A stretch of 64,000 nucleotides of DNA, taken from positions 283,491 through 347,490 of the forward strand of contig CAKSVD010000001.1 in the NCBI GenBank assembly GCA_934503275.1. Reading direction: 5' to 3'. The translations under genes were made by a program, and so were the position numbers. The DNA comes from an uncultured Faecalibacterium sp. GTDB lineage: Bacteria > Bacillota > Clostridia > Oscillospirales > Ruminococcaceae. Position 1 is the stretch's first letter. Each line of letters opens with the position of its first letter. Shown piece by piece: positions 48,248-56,673 of the stretch. The notes beneath the pieces are model-generated. The model was not told the origin of the DNA. It did no database searches and saw only the letters and a program-made list of their open reading frames with translations.

Positions 48248-48283
48248 GAGACAAAAGCAGAGTATTTTCTCTCTGTTTTTGCT

Positions 48284-49261
48284 GTCGCCCTCCTCACGGA
48301 GGGCGTGGATAGAAATAACGGTTATCCGTATCAGTTTGACCCGAAAACTGGTTGCCCTCCTCGTGGAGGGCGTGGATAGAAATGGGGAAACATGGGGCAT
48401 CGAAAAGGGCATCGTCAGTCGCCCTCCTCACGGAGGGCGTGGATAGAAATAGCATAGCGGTTGCCCGGCGGATCACGTTGCGGGTCGCCCTCCTCACGGA
48501 GGGCGTGGATAGAAATCTGATGAAGAAGAAGAACTGGAAGCCCGTTACCTGGTCGCCCTCCTCGCGGAGGGCGTGGATAGAAATATCGTCCAGATGGGCA
48601 TCGATATACTTTACCTCCGGTCGCCCTCCTCACGGAGGGCGTGGATAGAAATTTGCTGTGGCCCACGAGCATCTTCAACTGCCCCTGTCGCCCTCCTCGC
48701 GGAGGGCGTGGATAGAAATCTTATGGGGCGCACCGTTGACCCCGCTGTACAGCGTCGCCCTCCTCGCAGAGGGCGTGGATAGAAATAAGCAGTTTATCCC
48801 GTCCCCGACCGATGATGACGGTCGCCCTCCTCGCGGAGGGTGTGGATAGAAATAAAAACCGCTCAGCAAACTCATAGCCGATGCGGTTGTCGTCCTCCTC
48901 GCGGAGGACGTGGGTAGAAATCAGTACGGCCAGTAGGCGCCCTCACCGCTAACCTGCGTCGCCCTCCTCGCGGAGGGTGCGGATAGAAATAGGGCTGCGG
49001 TGTAGTCTGAGAACGACTGCCCGCGTCGCCCTCCTCGTGGAGGGCGTGGATAGAAATCAGATAAAGCCGAAGTTCTTCCGGCTCCTGCCCTGTCTCCCTC
49101 CTCACGGAGGGCGTGGATAGAAATGCTCTTGGTGAAAGCCATATCCCAGGACTGGATAAGGTCGCCCTCCTCACGGAGGGCGTGGATAGAAATGATGCAG
49201 TGTGCTACATTGACATCGACAGCAGCGCGTCGCCCTCCTCGCGGAGGGTGCGGATAGAAAT
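48284..49261 (+). CRISPR. Type I-C CRISPR array, 15 repeats and 14 spacers
   Basis: Repeats are 33 bases, start GTCGCCCTCC, have a four-base loop (TCAC, TCGC or TCGT), then GGAGGGCGTGG and end ATAGAAAT; an 8-bp stem closes the loop. Repeat starts: 48284, 48351, 48418, 48484, 48552, 48620, 48687, 48754, 48821, 48889, 48958, 49025, 49092, 49161, 49229. Spacers are 33-36 bases. Only six repeats equal the first one exactly; variants are concentrated in the distal half. The GTGGATNGAAAT end and adjacent cas genes assign it to type I-C. Leader is at the cas side. Confidence 0.98.
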
Positions 49262-49393
49262 ATCTGCTATATCAATGGCACTGATTACCTGTCCGATCGC
49301 CTGAGCGCCACTTCTTGCGCCACTCAATAAAGCAATTTCCAGATAAACAGGGGTAATTAAGGCGCAACCGCCCACTTCTCCATCCCCTGCCGC

Positions 49394-49445
49394 ACAAACA
49401 AAAACCCCCGGAAACCGGCTTTACAAGCCAACTTTCGGGGGTTTT
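49394..49445 (-). terminator. Terminator after tRNA-Thr, also facing the array
   Basis: A 10-bp stem, AAAACCCCCG (49401-49410) with CGGGGGTTTT (49436-49445), with an inner GGCTT/AAGCC hairpin. Both strands have a T-run after the stem, so it can end both the tRNA (minus) and array (plus) transcripts. The stretch 49262-49393 otherwise shows no feature I can support. Confidence 0.85.
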
Positions 49446-49452
49446 GCTTTGG

Positions 49453-49525
49453 AGCTACTGACCTGATTCGAACAGGCGACCTGCTCATTACGAGTGAGCT
49501 GCTCTACCAGCTGAGCCACAGTAGC
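49453..49525 (-). tRNA. tRNA-Thr (anticodon CGT)
   Basis: On the minus strand the 73 bases fold as a cloverleaf: acceptor GCTACTG/CAGTAGC, D-arm GCTCAGCTGGTAGAGC, anticodon stem GCTCA/TGAGC with loop CTCGTAA (anticodon CGT, reading ACG), and T-loop GTTCGAATC. CCA is not encoded. Confidence 0.95.
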
Positions 49526-49636
49526 ACATTGCACATCTGCTGCAACAGGCAATATTTTACCATATTTCTGCGGCACTGTCAAGGCCGGATTTCCTGTAAG
49601 CAGGGCAGCTTTTGCGGGACGTTTCACAAAAAGTTG

Positions 49637-49664
49637 TTGCATTTTAGCCCGGCGGCTTTATAAT
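49637..49664 (+). promoter_or_regulatory. Promoter of the hypothetical-dnaD-dnaC operon
   Basis: -35 TTGCAT (49637-49642) and a perfect -10 TATAAT (49659-49664), 16 bases apart, about 50 bases before the first start codon. Confidence 0.7.
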
Positions 49665-49717
49665 AGAATTGATTGTGCAAAAGGCCGTGCCTTTTGCCGG
49701 AAAGGACAAGCTGCACC

Positions 49718-50086
49718 ATGATCTTTGTTCCCCTGCTGCACTACTTTTTGTGCAAGAATGATTACAGCGGCAACGAAGCCGGGTTGCGCTACCGGCTTAC
49801 GCCGGGCAAGCGCACCGTGCCGGATCCGGACGGCGGCGCAGATGCCACCAAGGAGGAAAAGATCCTCACCGTGGACTACTGGCCCGCGCCTTGGACGATT
49901 GACAAGACCGACCCCGCCCTGCGCCGCCAGGAGGTATTTCCGCTTACAGACGAAGGGCGTGCCGCCGCCGCACAGTATCTGAAGGACGCCTACGATGCCG
50001 AGCCGGAGCGCTGGAACAACTGCCCGGACATGATGGACTGCGACCCTTGGGAGCCGCCTGCCGAGCCGGATACCGCCAACGAATAA
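49718..50086 (+). CDS. Hypothetical protein, first gene of the dnaD-dnaC operon
   Basis: 122 residues. I do not recognise the family. The N-terminus (MIFVPLLHYFLCKNDYSGNE) is mildly hydrophobic but too short to call a membrane anchor; the rest is acidic and rich in Pro, Asp and Trp (VDYWPAPWTIDKTDPALRRQEVFPL), ending EPPAEPDTANE. AAAGGA lies 12 bases before the ATG. It is 16 bases upstream of dnaD and shares its promoter, so a role near replication initiation is possible, on context only. Codon use matches the neighbours. Confidence 0.7.
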   Translation: MIFVPLLHYFLCKNDYSGNEAGLRYRLTPGKRTVPDPDGGADATKEEKILTVDYWPAPWTIDKTDPALRRQEVFPLTDEGRAAAAQYLKDAYDAEPERWNNCPDMMDCDPWEPPAEPDTANE

Positions 50087-50102
50087 ACCGAACGAGGAAA
50101 CC

Positions 50103-51017
50103 ATGATCTACCGTTTGAAAGAACTGAAGGGCGATACCATCGCCGTGCCGCAGCTGGTGTTCTCCAAGCTGGGCATTGCCGAAGAATACAATGTGCGGGT
50201 GGCGCTGTATGTGCTGGCCACCGGCGTGACCGACCCGGACAAGATCTGCGCCGACCTCAAGCTGCGCAGCCGCATCAGCGCCGAGAGTGCGCTGGCGTTC
50301 TGGGCAGGCGCGGGGCTTTTGGAACGCTACGAGGAAAACGCTGCACCGGGGGCAGAGCCCAGTGCCCCCGCCCCTATGCGCTGGGCCGAGATTGCCGCTG
50401 CCAGCCGCACCGACCCTATGATCTCCAGCCTGATCGACTGCGGACAGACCAGCTTTGCCCGTCCGCTGACCCACACCGAGATGGAAAAACTGGTGAACCT
50501 GTATGTGCAGGAGGGCTTTGCACCCGAGACCGTGATGCTGTGCGTAGCCTATGTGGCCAGCCGGGGCAAGCGCACCATGGCTGCCGTGACCCACGAGTTA
50601 AAGGTCTGGCGTGCCGAGGGCGTGGAGACCGGCGAGCAGGCCGATGCCCACTTAAAGCTGCTGGCACTGCGCCAGAGCCGCGAAGAATACGTCAGCAGCC
50701 TGCTGCAGATCACTCCCGAGGAGTTGACGCTGGGTGGGCGCAAGGCCATTGCGCGCTGGTACGAGGTGTACGGCTACGATGACGCCATGGTGCAGGAGGC
50801 CGCCGTACAGGCCGGCCCCAAGCGGGATCTGTGGTACTGGAACAGCATCCTTAAAACATGGAACGCCAAGGGTCTGCGCAGCATCCACGATGTGCGCGGC
50901 CCGGTGGCCGCAGCCGGGGCAAGCCGGAATATCCGAGTGGACCGCGCTGCACCCAGCGGAAACGATATCCTGAAAAACGCCACCCGCCGCCGTTCCCTGA
51001 TCAAGAAACCGGAGTAA
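50103..51017 (+). CDS. dnaD: DnaD-domain replication protein
   Basis: 304 residues. The N-terminal winged-helix part (YRLKELKGDTIAVPQLVFSKLGI ... YVLATGVTDPDKIC) is followed by two DnaD/DnaB_2-type helical domains: RPLTHTEMEKLVNLYVQEGFAPETVMLCVAYV and TLGGRKAIARWYEVYGYDDAMVQEA with the YWNSILKTWNAKGL ending, the DnaD signature. In Bacillota DnaD and DnaB remodel the origin and help load the replicative helicase. It precedes the helicase loader by 9 bases. Confidence 0.88.
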   Translation: MIYRLKELKGDTIAVPQLVFSKLGIAEEYNVRVALYVLATGVTDPDKICADLKLRSRISAESALAFWAGAGLLERYEENAAPGAEPSAPAPMRWAEIAAASRTDPMISSLIDCGQTSFARPLTHTEMEKLVNLYVQEGFAPETVMLCVAYVASRGKRTMAAVTHELKVWRAEGVETGEQADAHLKLLALRQSREEYVSSLLQITPEELTLGGRKAIARWYEVYGYDDAMVQEAAVQAGPKRDLWYWNSILKTWNAKGLRSIHDVRGPVAAAGASRNIRVDRAAPSGNDILKNATRRRSLIKKPE

Positions 51018-51026
51018 GGAGCCATT

Positions 51027-52007
51027 ATGCGTACCAAAAACGAATTGTATCAGCAGGCACTGCGCACTGTAGCCATGCGGCGGCAGACCGCCCGCGCTTT
51101 GGCGCAGGATGCACAGGCCGAGGCCGAAGCCGCCATTCCCGGGCTGCGCCACGCCGAGGAGGAGGTTCGGGTGCGGGGCATCCGCTGCGCCATTGCCGGA
51201 GCCTCCGGCAAGGACCGCACCGAGGCTGCCGCTGCCCTTGCGGCGGCAAGGCAGAAGCTGACCGCTCTGCTGGCTGAGAGCGGACGCCCTGCGGATGCGC
51301 TGGAGCCAAAGTTCACCTGCAAGCGGTGCGAGGACACCGGCGCGGTGGACGGCCATACCTGCGACTGTGTGCGCCGGGTGATGCAGCAGCTGCGCCGGAA
51401 GGAGATCGAAGAGCTTTCCAGTCTGTCCATCTCCAGCTTTGACACCATGCAGCTGGACTACTACCCCAACACCATGGACAAGACGCTGGGCGAGAGTGTG
51501 CGCAGCTACATGGCCGGAGTTCTGGCTGACCTGCAGGATTACGCGGCAGACTTCTCCCCTGTCACCCGCGAAAGCCTGCTGCTGGTGGGTAATGCTGGCC
51601 TAGGCAAGACCCATGCTGCCCTTGCCATTGCCGGGGAGGTGCTGCGGCAGAACTACGATGTGATCTATGTCTCCTGTCCGGACTTTTTCGGCAAGCTGGA
51701 GGCGCTGCATTTCGGCACAGACCCCGGCGGCGAGGAGGAGACCTTGTTCCAGACTGCCTGTAACGCCGATCTGCTGATTTTGGACGATCTGGGTACCGAG
51801 TTCAATTCCAGCTTCTTCCTGACGAATCTGTACAGCCTGCTGAATAACCGCTTGGGCGCAAAGCTGCCCACCATCGTAACCACCAACATCACAGACGGTG
51901 CACTGCTGGAAAAGCTATACACGGAAAAGATCTCCAGCCGCCTTGCGGCCTTTGTACAGATCCAGTTTTTAGGCAGTGATATCCGGGTGCAGAAAGCCGC
52001 AGAATAA
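51027..52007 (+). CDS. dnaC: DnaC/DnaI-type helicase loader ATPase
   Basis: 326 residues. The N-terminal half is helical with a zinc site CKRC ... HTCDC (about residues 97-115), as in DnaI. The AAA+ part has Walker A VGNAGLGKTHAA, Walker B LLILDDLGTEF and the arginine-finger region KISSRLAAF. It loads the replicative helicase onto DNA. With dnaD upstream it forms a compact helicase-loading operon that ends at the hairpin at 52085-52155. Confidence 0.93.
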   Translation: MRTKNELYQQALRTVAMRRQTARALAQDAQAEAEAAIPGLRHAEEEVRVRGIRCAIAGASGKDRTEAAAALAAARQKLTALLAESGRPADALEPKFTCKRCEDTGAVDGHTCDCVRRVMQQLRRKEIEELSSLSISSFDTMQLDYYPNTMDKTLGESVRSYMAGVLADLQDYAADFSPVTRESLLLVGNAGLGKTHAALAIAGEVLRQNYDVIYVSCPDFFGKLEALHFGTDPGGEEETLFQTACNADLLILDDLGTEFNSSFFLTNLYSLLNNRLGAKLPTIVTTNITDGALLEKLYTEKISSRLAAFVQIQFLGSDIRVQKAAE

Positions 52008-52084
52008 GTCGTTTTATTTCTACCAGAGTTGTACATCTTTTGAGCAAAACAATTGCAGAATAAATACGCAGCACCGCGTAAAGA

Positions 52085-52155
52085 AAAGCCATCTGCCGCA
52101 GCCAGACCGGGGTTTGAATCCCTTGGAATCAGCTGTTGCAGATGGCTTTATTTTA
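52085..52155. terminator. Bidirectional terminator between dnaC and walJ
   Basis: A perfect 12-bp stem, AAAGCCATCTGC (52085-52096) with GCAGATGGCTTT (52138-52149), then T-rich sequence on both sides, between convergent genes. The 41-base loop contains a further short stem. Confidence 0.85.
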
Positions 52156-52162
52156 TGAAAAA

Positions 52163-52951
52163 TCAGAACTCTAACGCGGGGCTTACCTCGTTGCGGCGCT
52201 GTGCCTGCACGATACAGTCCTTTTCCGGCACGACACCGGCTGCGCCCAAGGTGGTGAACACGGTCTGCAGGGCAAGGCTTGGCGTGTTATTCTCCTGCGA
52301 AAGATGGCACAGGGCAAACCTTTTGCAGCCGCTCTGAATGAGTTCCAGAAGCTTTGCAGAGCACTCGTCGTTGGAAAGGTGTCCCCGCACGCTCTCGATG
52401 CGGGCACGCAGATAGTAGGGGTAGGGCCCGCTGCGCAGCATATGCAGGTCGTAATTGCTTTCCAGCGCCACAAGGTCGCAGCCGGAAAGCGCCTCATGCA
52501 CCGGCGGGGTCAGGGTGCCAAGGTCGGTGGCGATGGTCATGGTCTTATCGTCAGGGGTGTGGATGCGGTAGCCTACGCAGGGCACATCGTGGCTGGTGGG
52601 GAAGGACTGCACCCCGAAACAGCCGATATCCTCTTCCCTGCCCTCCAGCGTGTTCAATTCACAGTTGGCGGGCACGATATCGTTGGCATCCAGAAAATCC
52701 AGCGTAGCCGCTGCGCCGTACACCGGCAGCGGGTTCTTTTTCAGGAAGGTGGAAAGCCCCTTGACGTGGTCGCTGTGCTCGTGGGTAACAAGGATGCCCG
52801 CGCAATCGCTGATAGCAAGCCCCAGAGATTTGAGCGCTGCCGTGGTGGTGCGCACTCCCTTGCCCATATCCACGATGAGGTACTGCGCGCCGTAGCGCAC
52901 CACGCTGCTGTTGCCGGAGGAGCCGGAATACAATGAAATGAACTCTGCCAT
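52163..52951 (-). CDS. walJ: MBL-fold metallo-hydrolase, WalJ/YycJ type
   Basis: 262 residues. The metallo-beta-lactamase zinc motif is THEHSDHVKG, and the family-typical start is FISLYSGSSGNSSVVRYG. The later ligands are in SHDVPCVGYRI and ATDLGTLTPPV. YycJ/WalJ is a 5'-3' DNA exonuclease linked to mismatch-repair accuracy in some Bacillota. It is not beside walRK here; it lies in front of murA's terminator. AAGAGGTTT precedes the ATG at a distance of a few bases. Confidence 0.9.
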   Translation of the reverse strand: MAEFISLYSGSSGNSSVVRYGAQYLIVDMGKGVRTTTAALKSLGLAISDCAGILVTHEHSDHVKGLSTFLKKNPLPVYGAAATLDFLDANDIVPANCELNTLEGREEDIGCFGVQSFPTSHDVPCVGYRIHTPDDKTMTIATDLGTLTPPVHEALSGCDLVALESNYDLHMLRSGPYPYYLRARIESVRGHLSNDECSAKLLELIQSGCKRFALCHLSQENNTPSLALQTVFTTLGAAGVVPEKDCIVQAQRRNEVSPALEF

Positions 52952-52972
52952 GAAAACCTCTTATGTTAAAAC

Positions 52973-53013
52973 CTGAAAACAGCCCGCCGCACAGAACTTA
53001 CGGCAGGCTGTTT
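52973..53013 (-). terminator. Terminator after murA
   Basis: Arms AAACAGCC-C-GCCG (52977-52989) and CGGC-A-GGCTGTTT (53001-53013), one internal mismatch, with TTTT at the minus-strand end. Confidence 0.78.
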
Positions 53014-53026
53014 GTTTTTGTTTGTG

Positions 53027-54313
53027 TTACAGGGCCTGTTCCAGTGCGGCGGGCATCCGCTCCACCTTGCTGATCTCAGCGCCCAGGCCGCGCAGTTTTT
53101 CCACGATATTCTCGTAGCCGCGCTCGATATGACCGATCTCCTCGATCTCGCTGGTGCCATCGGCCATCAGAGCAGCCACCACCATAGCGGCGCCGGCACG
53201 CAGGTCAGAAGCGCGCAGCGGTGCGGGGCTAAGCTTTTCCACGCCCTCAAACACGGCCACCTGACCGTCCACCTGTACACTGGCACCCATCTTGCGCAAC
53301 TCGTCTACATAGCGGAAGCGGTTGTCCCACACGCTCTCGGTGATGGTGCTGGTGCCCTTGGCCACGCTCAGCAGCACGCCCATCAGGGGCTGCATATCGG
53401 TGGGGAAGCCGGGGTGCGGCATGGTGTTGATCTTAAGCGGCAGAATATCGCCGGTGCGGGATACCCGCACAGCATCGTCAAATTCCTCCACATTGATCCC
53501 TGCGCGGCGCAGCTTGGCCGTGATGGGCTCCAAGTGCTTGGGGGTGACGTTCTTGATGAGCACATCGCCGCCGGTGGCAGCAGCAGCTACCATATAGCTG
53601 CCGGCTTCGATCTGATCCGGGATGATGCTGTAGGTGCAGCCGTGCATTTTTTCCACGCCGCGCACCTTGATGACATCGGTACCGGCACCGCGCACGTCTG
53701 CGCCGCACATATTCAAAAAGTTTGCCAGATCCACTACATGGGGCTCCTTGGCGCAGTTTTCCAGAATGGTCTGACCCTTGGCCATGACCGCAGAGAGCAT
53801 ACCGTTCATGGTAGCGCCCACGCTGACCTTATCAAAGAAGATATGGGCACCGGTCAGTTCCTGATTGGTGCGCACGGTGATCATGCCGTAATCCACGCTG
53901 TCCTCTGCACCCAGTGCGCTGAACACCTTCAGGTGCTGGTCGATGGGGCGGGGACCCAGATTGCAGCCGCCGGGCATGGCCACCTGTGCCTTGCCGAAGC
54001 GGGAGAGCAGTGCGCCAAGGAAGTAGTAGCTGGCGCGCATCTGGCGGGACAGATCGTCCGGAACGTTGGTGGTGACCAGATGCCGTGTATCGATCTCGTA
54101 GGTGTTGCGGTTAAGCATCTTCACCTGTGCACCAAGGGTGCTCAGGATCTTGAGGCTGACCGACACATCGCTGATATCGGGCAGATTTTCGATCACGCAG
54201 ACATCCGCTGCCAGAATGGTAGCAGGCAAAATACCCACAGCCGCATTTTTTGCGCCGGAAATGGTCACTTCTCCGTGCAGGGGCTTACCGCCGGTAATAA
54301 CAAATTTCTCCAC
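53027..54313 (-). CDS. murA: UDP-N-acetylglucosamine 1-carboxyvinyltransferase MurA
   Basis: 428 residues starting at a GTG that follows AAGGAGATCATAAAA. The active-site cysteine is C117 in AMPGGCNLGPRPIDQHL, the fosfomycin target. The SGAKNAA motif near residue 20 and the DDAVRVSRTG stretch are typical. MurA adds enolpyruvate to UDP-GlcNAc in the first committed step of peptidoglycan synthesis. An upstream in-frame extension of 35 codons lies in the leader and has no ribosome site. Confidence 0.97.
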   Translation of the reverse strand: MEKFVITGGKPLHGEVTISGAKNAAVGILPATILAADVCVIENLPDISDVSVSLKILSTLGAQVKMLNRNTYEIDTRHLVTTNVPDDLSRQMRASYYFLGALLSRFGKAQVAMPGGCNLGPRPIDQHLKVFSALGAEDSVDYGMITVRTNQELTGAHIFFDKVSVGATMNGMLSAVMAKGQTILENCAKEPHVVDLANFLNMCGADVRGAGTDVIKVRGVEKMHGCTYSIIPDQIEAGSYMVAAAATGGDVLIKNVTPKHLEPITAKLRRAGINVEEFDDAVRVSRTGDILPLKINTMPHPGFPTDMQPLMGVLLSVAKGTSTITESVWDNRFRYVDELRKMGASVQVDGQVAVFEGVEKLSPAPLRASDLRAGAAMVVAALMADGTSEIEEIGHIERGYENIVEKLRGLGAEISKVERMPAALEQAL

Positions 54314-54441
54314 TTTTATGATCTCCTTGTCAAAGGCCTGTGCCACAGGCCTGTTAAGGCTACTGAAAGCATTCCATCTCGTTACTTGTACCGCCGGGGT
54401 GTACAGATTCACCAACACCGGGGCAGTTTTATAACTATCCT

Positions 54442-54469
54442 ATTATACACTACTTCCACAAAAAAGCAA
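54442..54469 (-). promoter_or_regulatory. SigA promoter of murA
   Basis: Minus-strand -10 TATAAT (54447-54442) and -35 TTGCTT (54469-54464), 16 bases apart; leader of about 125 bases before the GTG start. Confidence 0.65.
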
Positions 54470-54594
54470 AGCCCGATTTGTATCTGTTTCATTATTTTCT
54501 GTTTTGCCCAGATTCAGCATGGATATCCCAAAATTTTATTGGGTTTTTCATCAATTTTGACCAAAACCGACCCAGATTTTACCCTTTGGCGATA

Positions 54595-56601
54595 TCACCA
54601 AACGTGATCCTCGCACCGTGCCTCCGGGATCCAGCCCAGCTGATAGGCCGTTACCAATTGCTTCAGGTCATGCACGCGTTCCCGCAGCACCTCGCCCTCG
54701 TCCGTATCTTCCACGAGGATGCGATGATTTTCAGTTTCCAGAATGTTCTTCTGGGACAGGATATCCAAATTCTCCCTCACTGCCTTTTCTGCGCTTTCAA
54801 AGGGCTGATGGGTGCGCAGGGACATGGTGCGGCTGGAATACACCAGCGTATACCCGGCAATGCCGGTCTTTTCGTGGTAGGCGCGGCAGAACCCGCCGTC
54901 GATGACCACCAGCCGTCCGCCGCCCTTGATGGGGCTCTCGCCGTTTTTCTCCTGCACCGGCACATGGCCGTTGACGATATGGCTCGTACCCGGCAGTCCG
55001 AACTCTGCCAGAATGCGGCGGCAGGCGGCTTCGTCGTTGTACCAGTTGTAATAGGGGTCCTTGACCTCCGTATGGGTGGCGGGGTCAGCGATATACAGCC
55101 GCTCGAAGGTGGTCATGGCGCTGCGGCCAAACAGCGGCGAAAGCTTACCGCACCACAGATACCACAGAAAATCCTGTCCGCTCTGGCGGGCGGCGCTGCC
55201 TTCTGCCCCGTAGTAGCCACGGCGGGCGCGGGCGTCGCAGTAATCCATCAGGGCACGGCCGGAATAGCGGCGTCCCTCGAAATGCTCCACCGCAAAGCCT
55301 CCCTTCGTGTTCATGGGCACAGCGCCGTGATAGAGCAGATTGCCGTTTTCAATGTGGTACACGCTGCCCTTGGCGTACAAAAATTCAATATGCTGTTGTA
55401 ACCTTTCGCTCTGCCGGAAGGACTGCACCAGCTTGCGCAGCACCAGCTGCTCGTCCGGGTTCAGCTTTGCGGGGTCTGCCGGGTCTACCGTGGGGAAGGA
55501 GGTGTCCCGCAAAGGATAGCTTTTCTCCCCTACCTGCACGGTGTGGGCGTTCCAGTCGATGCGGCGCAGATAGTCCCGCCCCTGCATCTGGAAATCCGGG
55601 TTGCGGTCGATAACCTGACATTCCAGCTTGAACATGAGGATGGAGATGGCCTTGTGCATCACGGCGCAGCGGTGGAGCATTCCTTCCGTATAGGGGCCGC
55701 GGGCGGCGTCCGTGTGGGGCATCCAGATGGAAAGGTCGTCCTCGCCGTAGAACTGCTCCGCCATGCGCTGCAAGTGCCGCAGGTTGATGCCGTAGCAGTC
55801 CTCCAGCATCCCGTGGTTGTGGTAGGCCAGCGTGGTTTTAAGTACAGTGCAAATGCAGATAGGACTGCCGGCAGCAGCACCCATCCATACCACGTCATGG
55901 TTGCCCCACTGGATATCCACGTTATGGTGGCGCATCAACAGATCCAGAATAATGTCTGGGCGGGGGCCGCGGTCAAACAGGTCGCCCACGATATGCAGCT
56001 TATCCACTGCCAGATGCTTGATGAGTTCACACAGTCGCACGATAAAGCGATCGGCGCGGCCATTCTCGATGATGCTGCCCACGATCTGGCCGTAGTACAG
56101 ATCTTTATCGTGGTCCTCAAAGTGGGCGTGGAGCAGTTCGTCCAGAATATAGCCGCAGCTGGAGGGCAGACAGCGGCGCACATGGTTGCGGGTGTGCTTG
56201 GAGGACACCAGACGGCAGATGTCGATCAGCTGGAGAAGGGTCTGGGTGTACCACTGCTCCAGCGCATCCTCGGTGGTGCAGCGTGCTTTAAGCTGAGGCA
56301 GCTTTTCGGTGGGATAATAGATCAGGGTGGCAAGCTCGGCACGGGCTGCTTCCGGCATGGTATCGCCCAGCACGGCATCCACCTTTTCCCGGATGACGCC
56401 GGAGGCAGAGTTCAGGATGTGCACAAAGGCCTCGTTCTCGCCGTGCAGGTCGCTCATGAAGTGTTCAGTGCCCTTGGGCAGCTTGAGCAGCGCCTGTGTG
56501 CTGATGATCTCGCTGGCGGCCGCCGCCTGCGAGGGGTAATCTCTAGCCAGCAGAGCCAGATACTTCAGATTATCGCGGATCTCATCGGTTTCGGTGCGCA
56601 T
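54595..56601 (-). CDS. fbp: Fructose-1,6-bisphosphatase class III
   Basis: 668 residues, the length of the Firmicute-specific class III enzyme. The metallophosphatase-like motifs are MSDLHGE (D-x-H), VGDLFDRGPRPD and WGNHDVVWMGA, plus NGHVPV near the C-terminus. It converts fructose-1,6-bisphosphate to fructose-6-phosphate in gluconeogenesis. The ATG at 56601 has GGAGGAGACC just before it; a longer frame upstream lacks a site. It is divergent from a PflA-like gene with symmetric -10 elements between them. Confidence 0.95.
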   Translation of the reverse strand: MRTETDEIRDNLKYLALLARDYPSQAAAASEIISTQALLKLPKGTEHFMSDLHGENEAFVHILNSASGVIREKVDAVLGDTMPEAARAELATLIYYPTEKLPQLKARCTTEDALEQWYTQTLLQLIDICRLVSSKHTRNHVRRCLPSSCGYILDELLHAHFEDHDKDLYYGQIVGSIIENGRADRFIVRLCELIKHLAVDKLHIVGDLFDRGPRPDIILDLLMRHHNVDIQWGNHDVVWMGAAAGSPICICTVLKTTLAYHNHGMLEDCYGINLRHLQRMAEQFYGEDDLSIWMPHTDAARGPYTEGMLHRCAVMHKAISILMFKLECQVIDRNPDFQMQGRDYLRRIDWNAHTVQVGEKSYPLRDTSFPTVDPADPAKLNPDEQLVLRKLVQSFRQSERLQQHIEFLYAKGSVYHIENGNLLYHGAVPMNTKGGFAVEHFEGRRYSGRALMDYCDARARRGYYGAEGSAARQSGQDFLWYLWCGKLSPLFGRSAMTTFERLYIADPATHTEVKDPYYNWYNDEAACRRILAEFGLPGTSHIVNGHVPVQEKNGESPIKGGGRLVVIDGGFCRAYHEKTGIAGYTLVYSSRTMSLRTHQPFESAEKAVRENLDILSQKNILETENHRILVEDTDEGEVLRERVHDLKQLVTAYQLGWIPEARCEDHVW

Positions 56602-56673
56602 GGTCTCCTCCACTATAACGCAGTCTTTGCCCTGCAAGGATGTTGCGTTTTTTGTATTATCGTTTCTCTATAT

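Noticed and set aside
48201-49174. Open frames across the CRISPR array giving repeated SPSSRRAWIEI or IHALREEGD peptides
   Set aside because: They are translations of the CRISPR repeats in various frames, without ribosome sites, and are broken by the spacers.
49262-49330. A possible 15th spacer and degenerate terminal repeat after 49261
   Set aside because: The 34 bases after the last repeat have spacer length, but the following sequence (GATCGCCTGAGCGCC) shares too little with the repeat to be called.
54529-54565. CCCAA/TTGGG hairpin followed by TTTTT on the plus strand between murA and fbp
   Set aside because: No plus-strand gene precedes it, and for the minus-strand fbp transcript the U-tract is on the wrong side; left unassigned.
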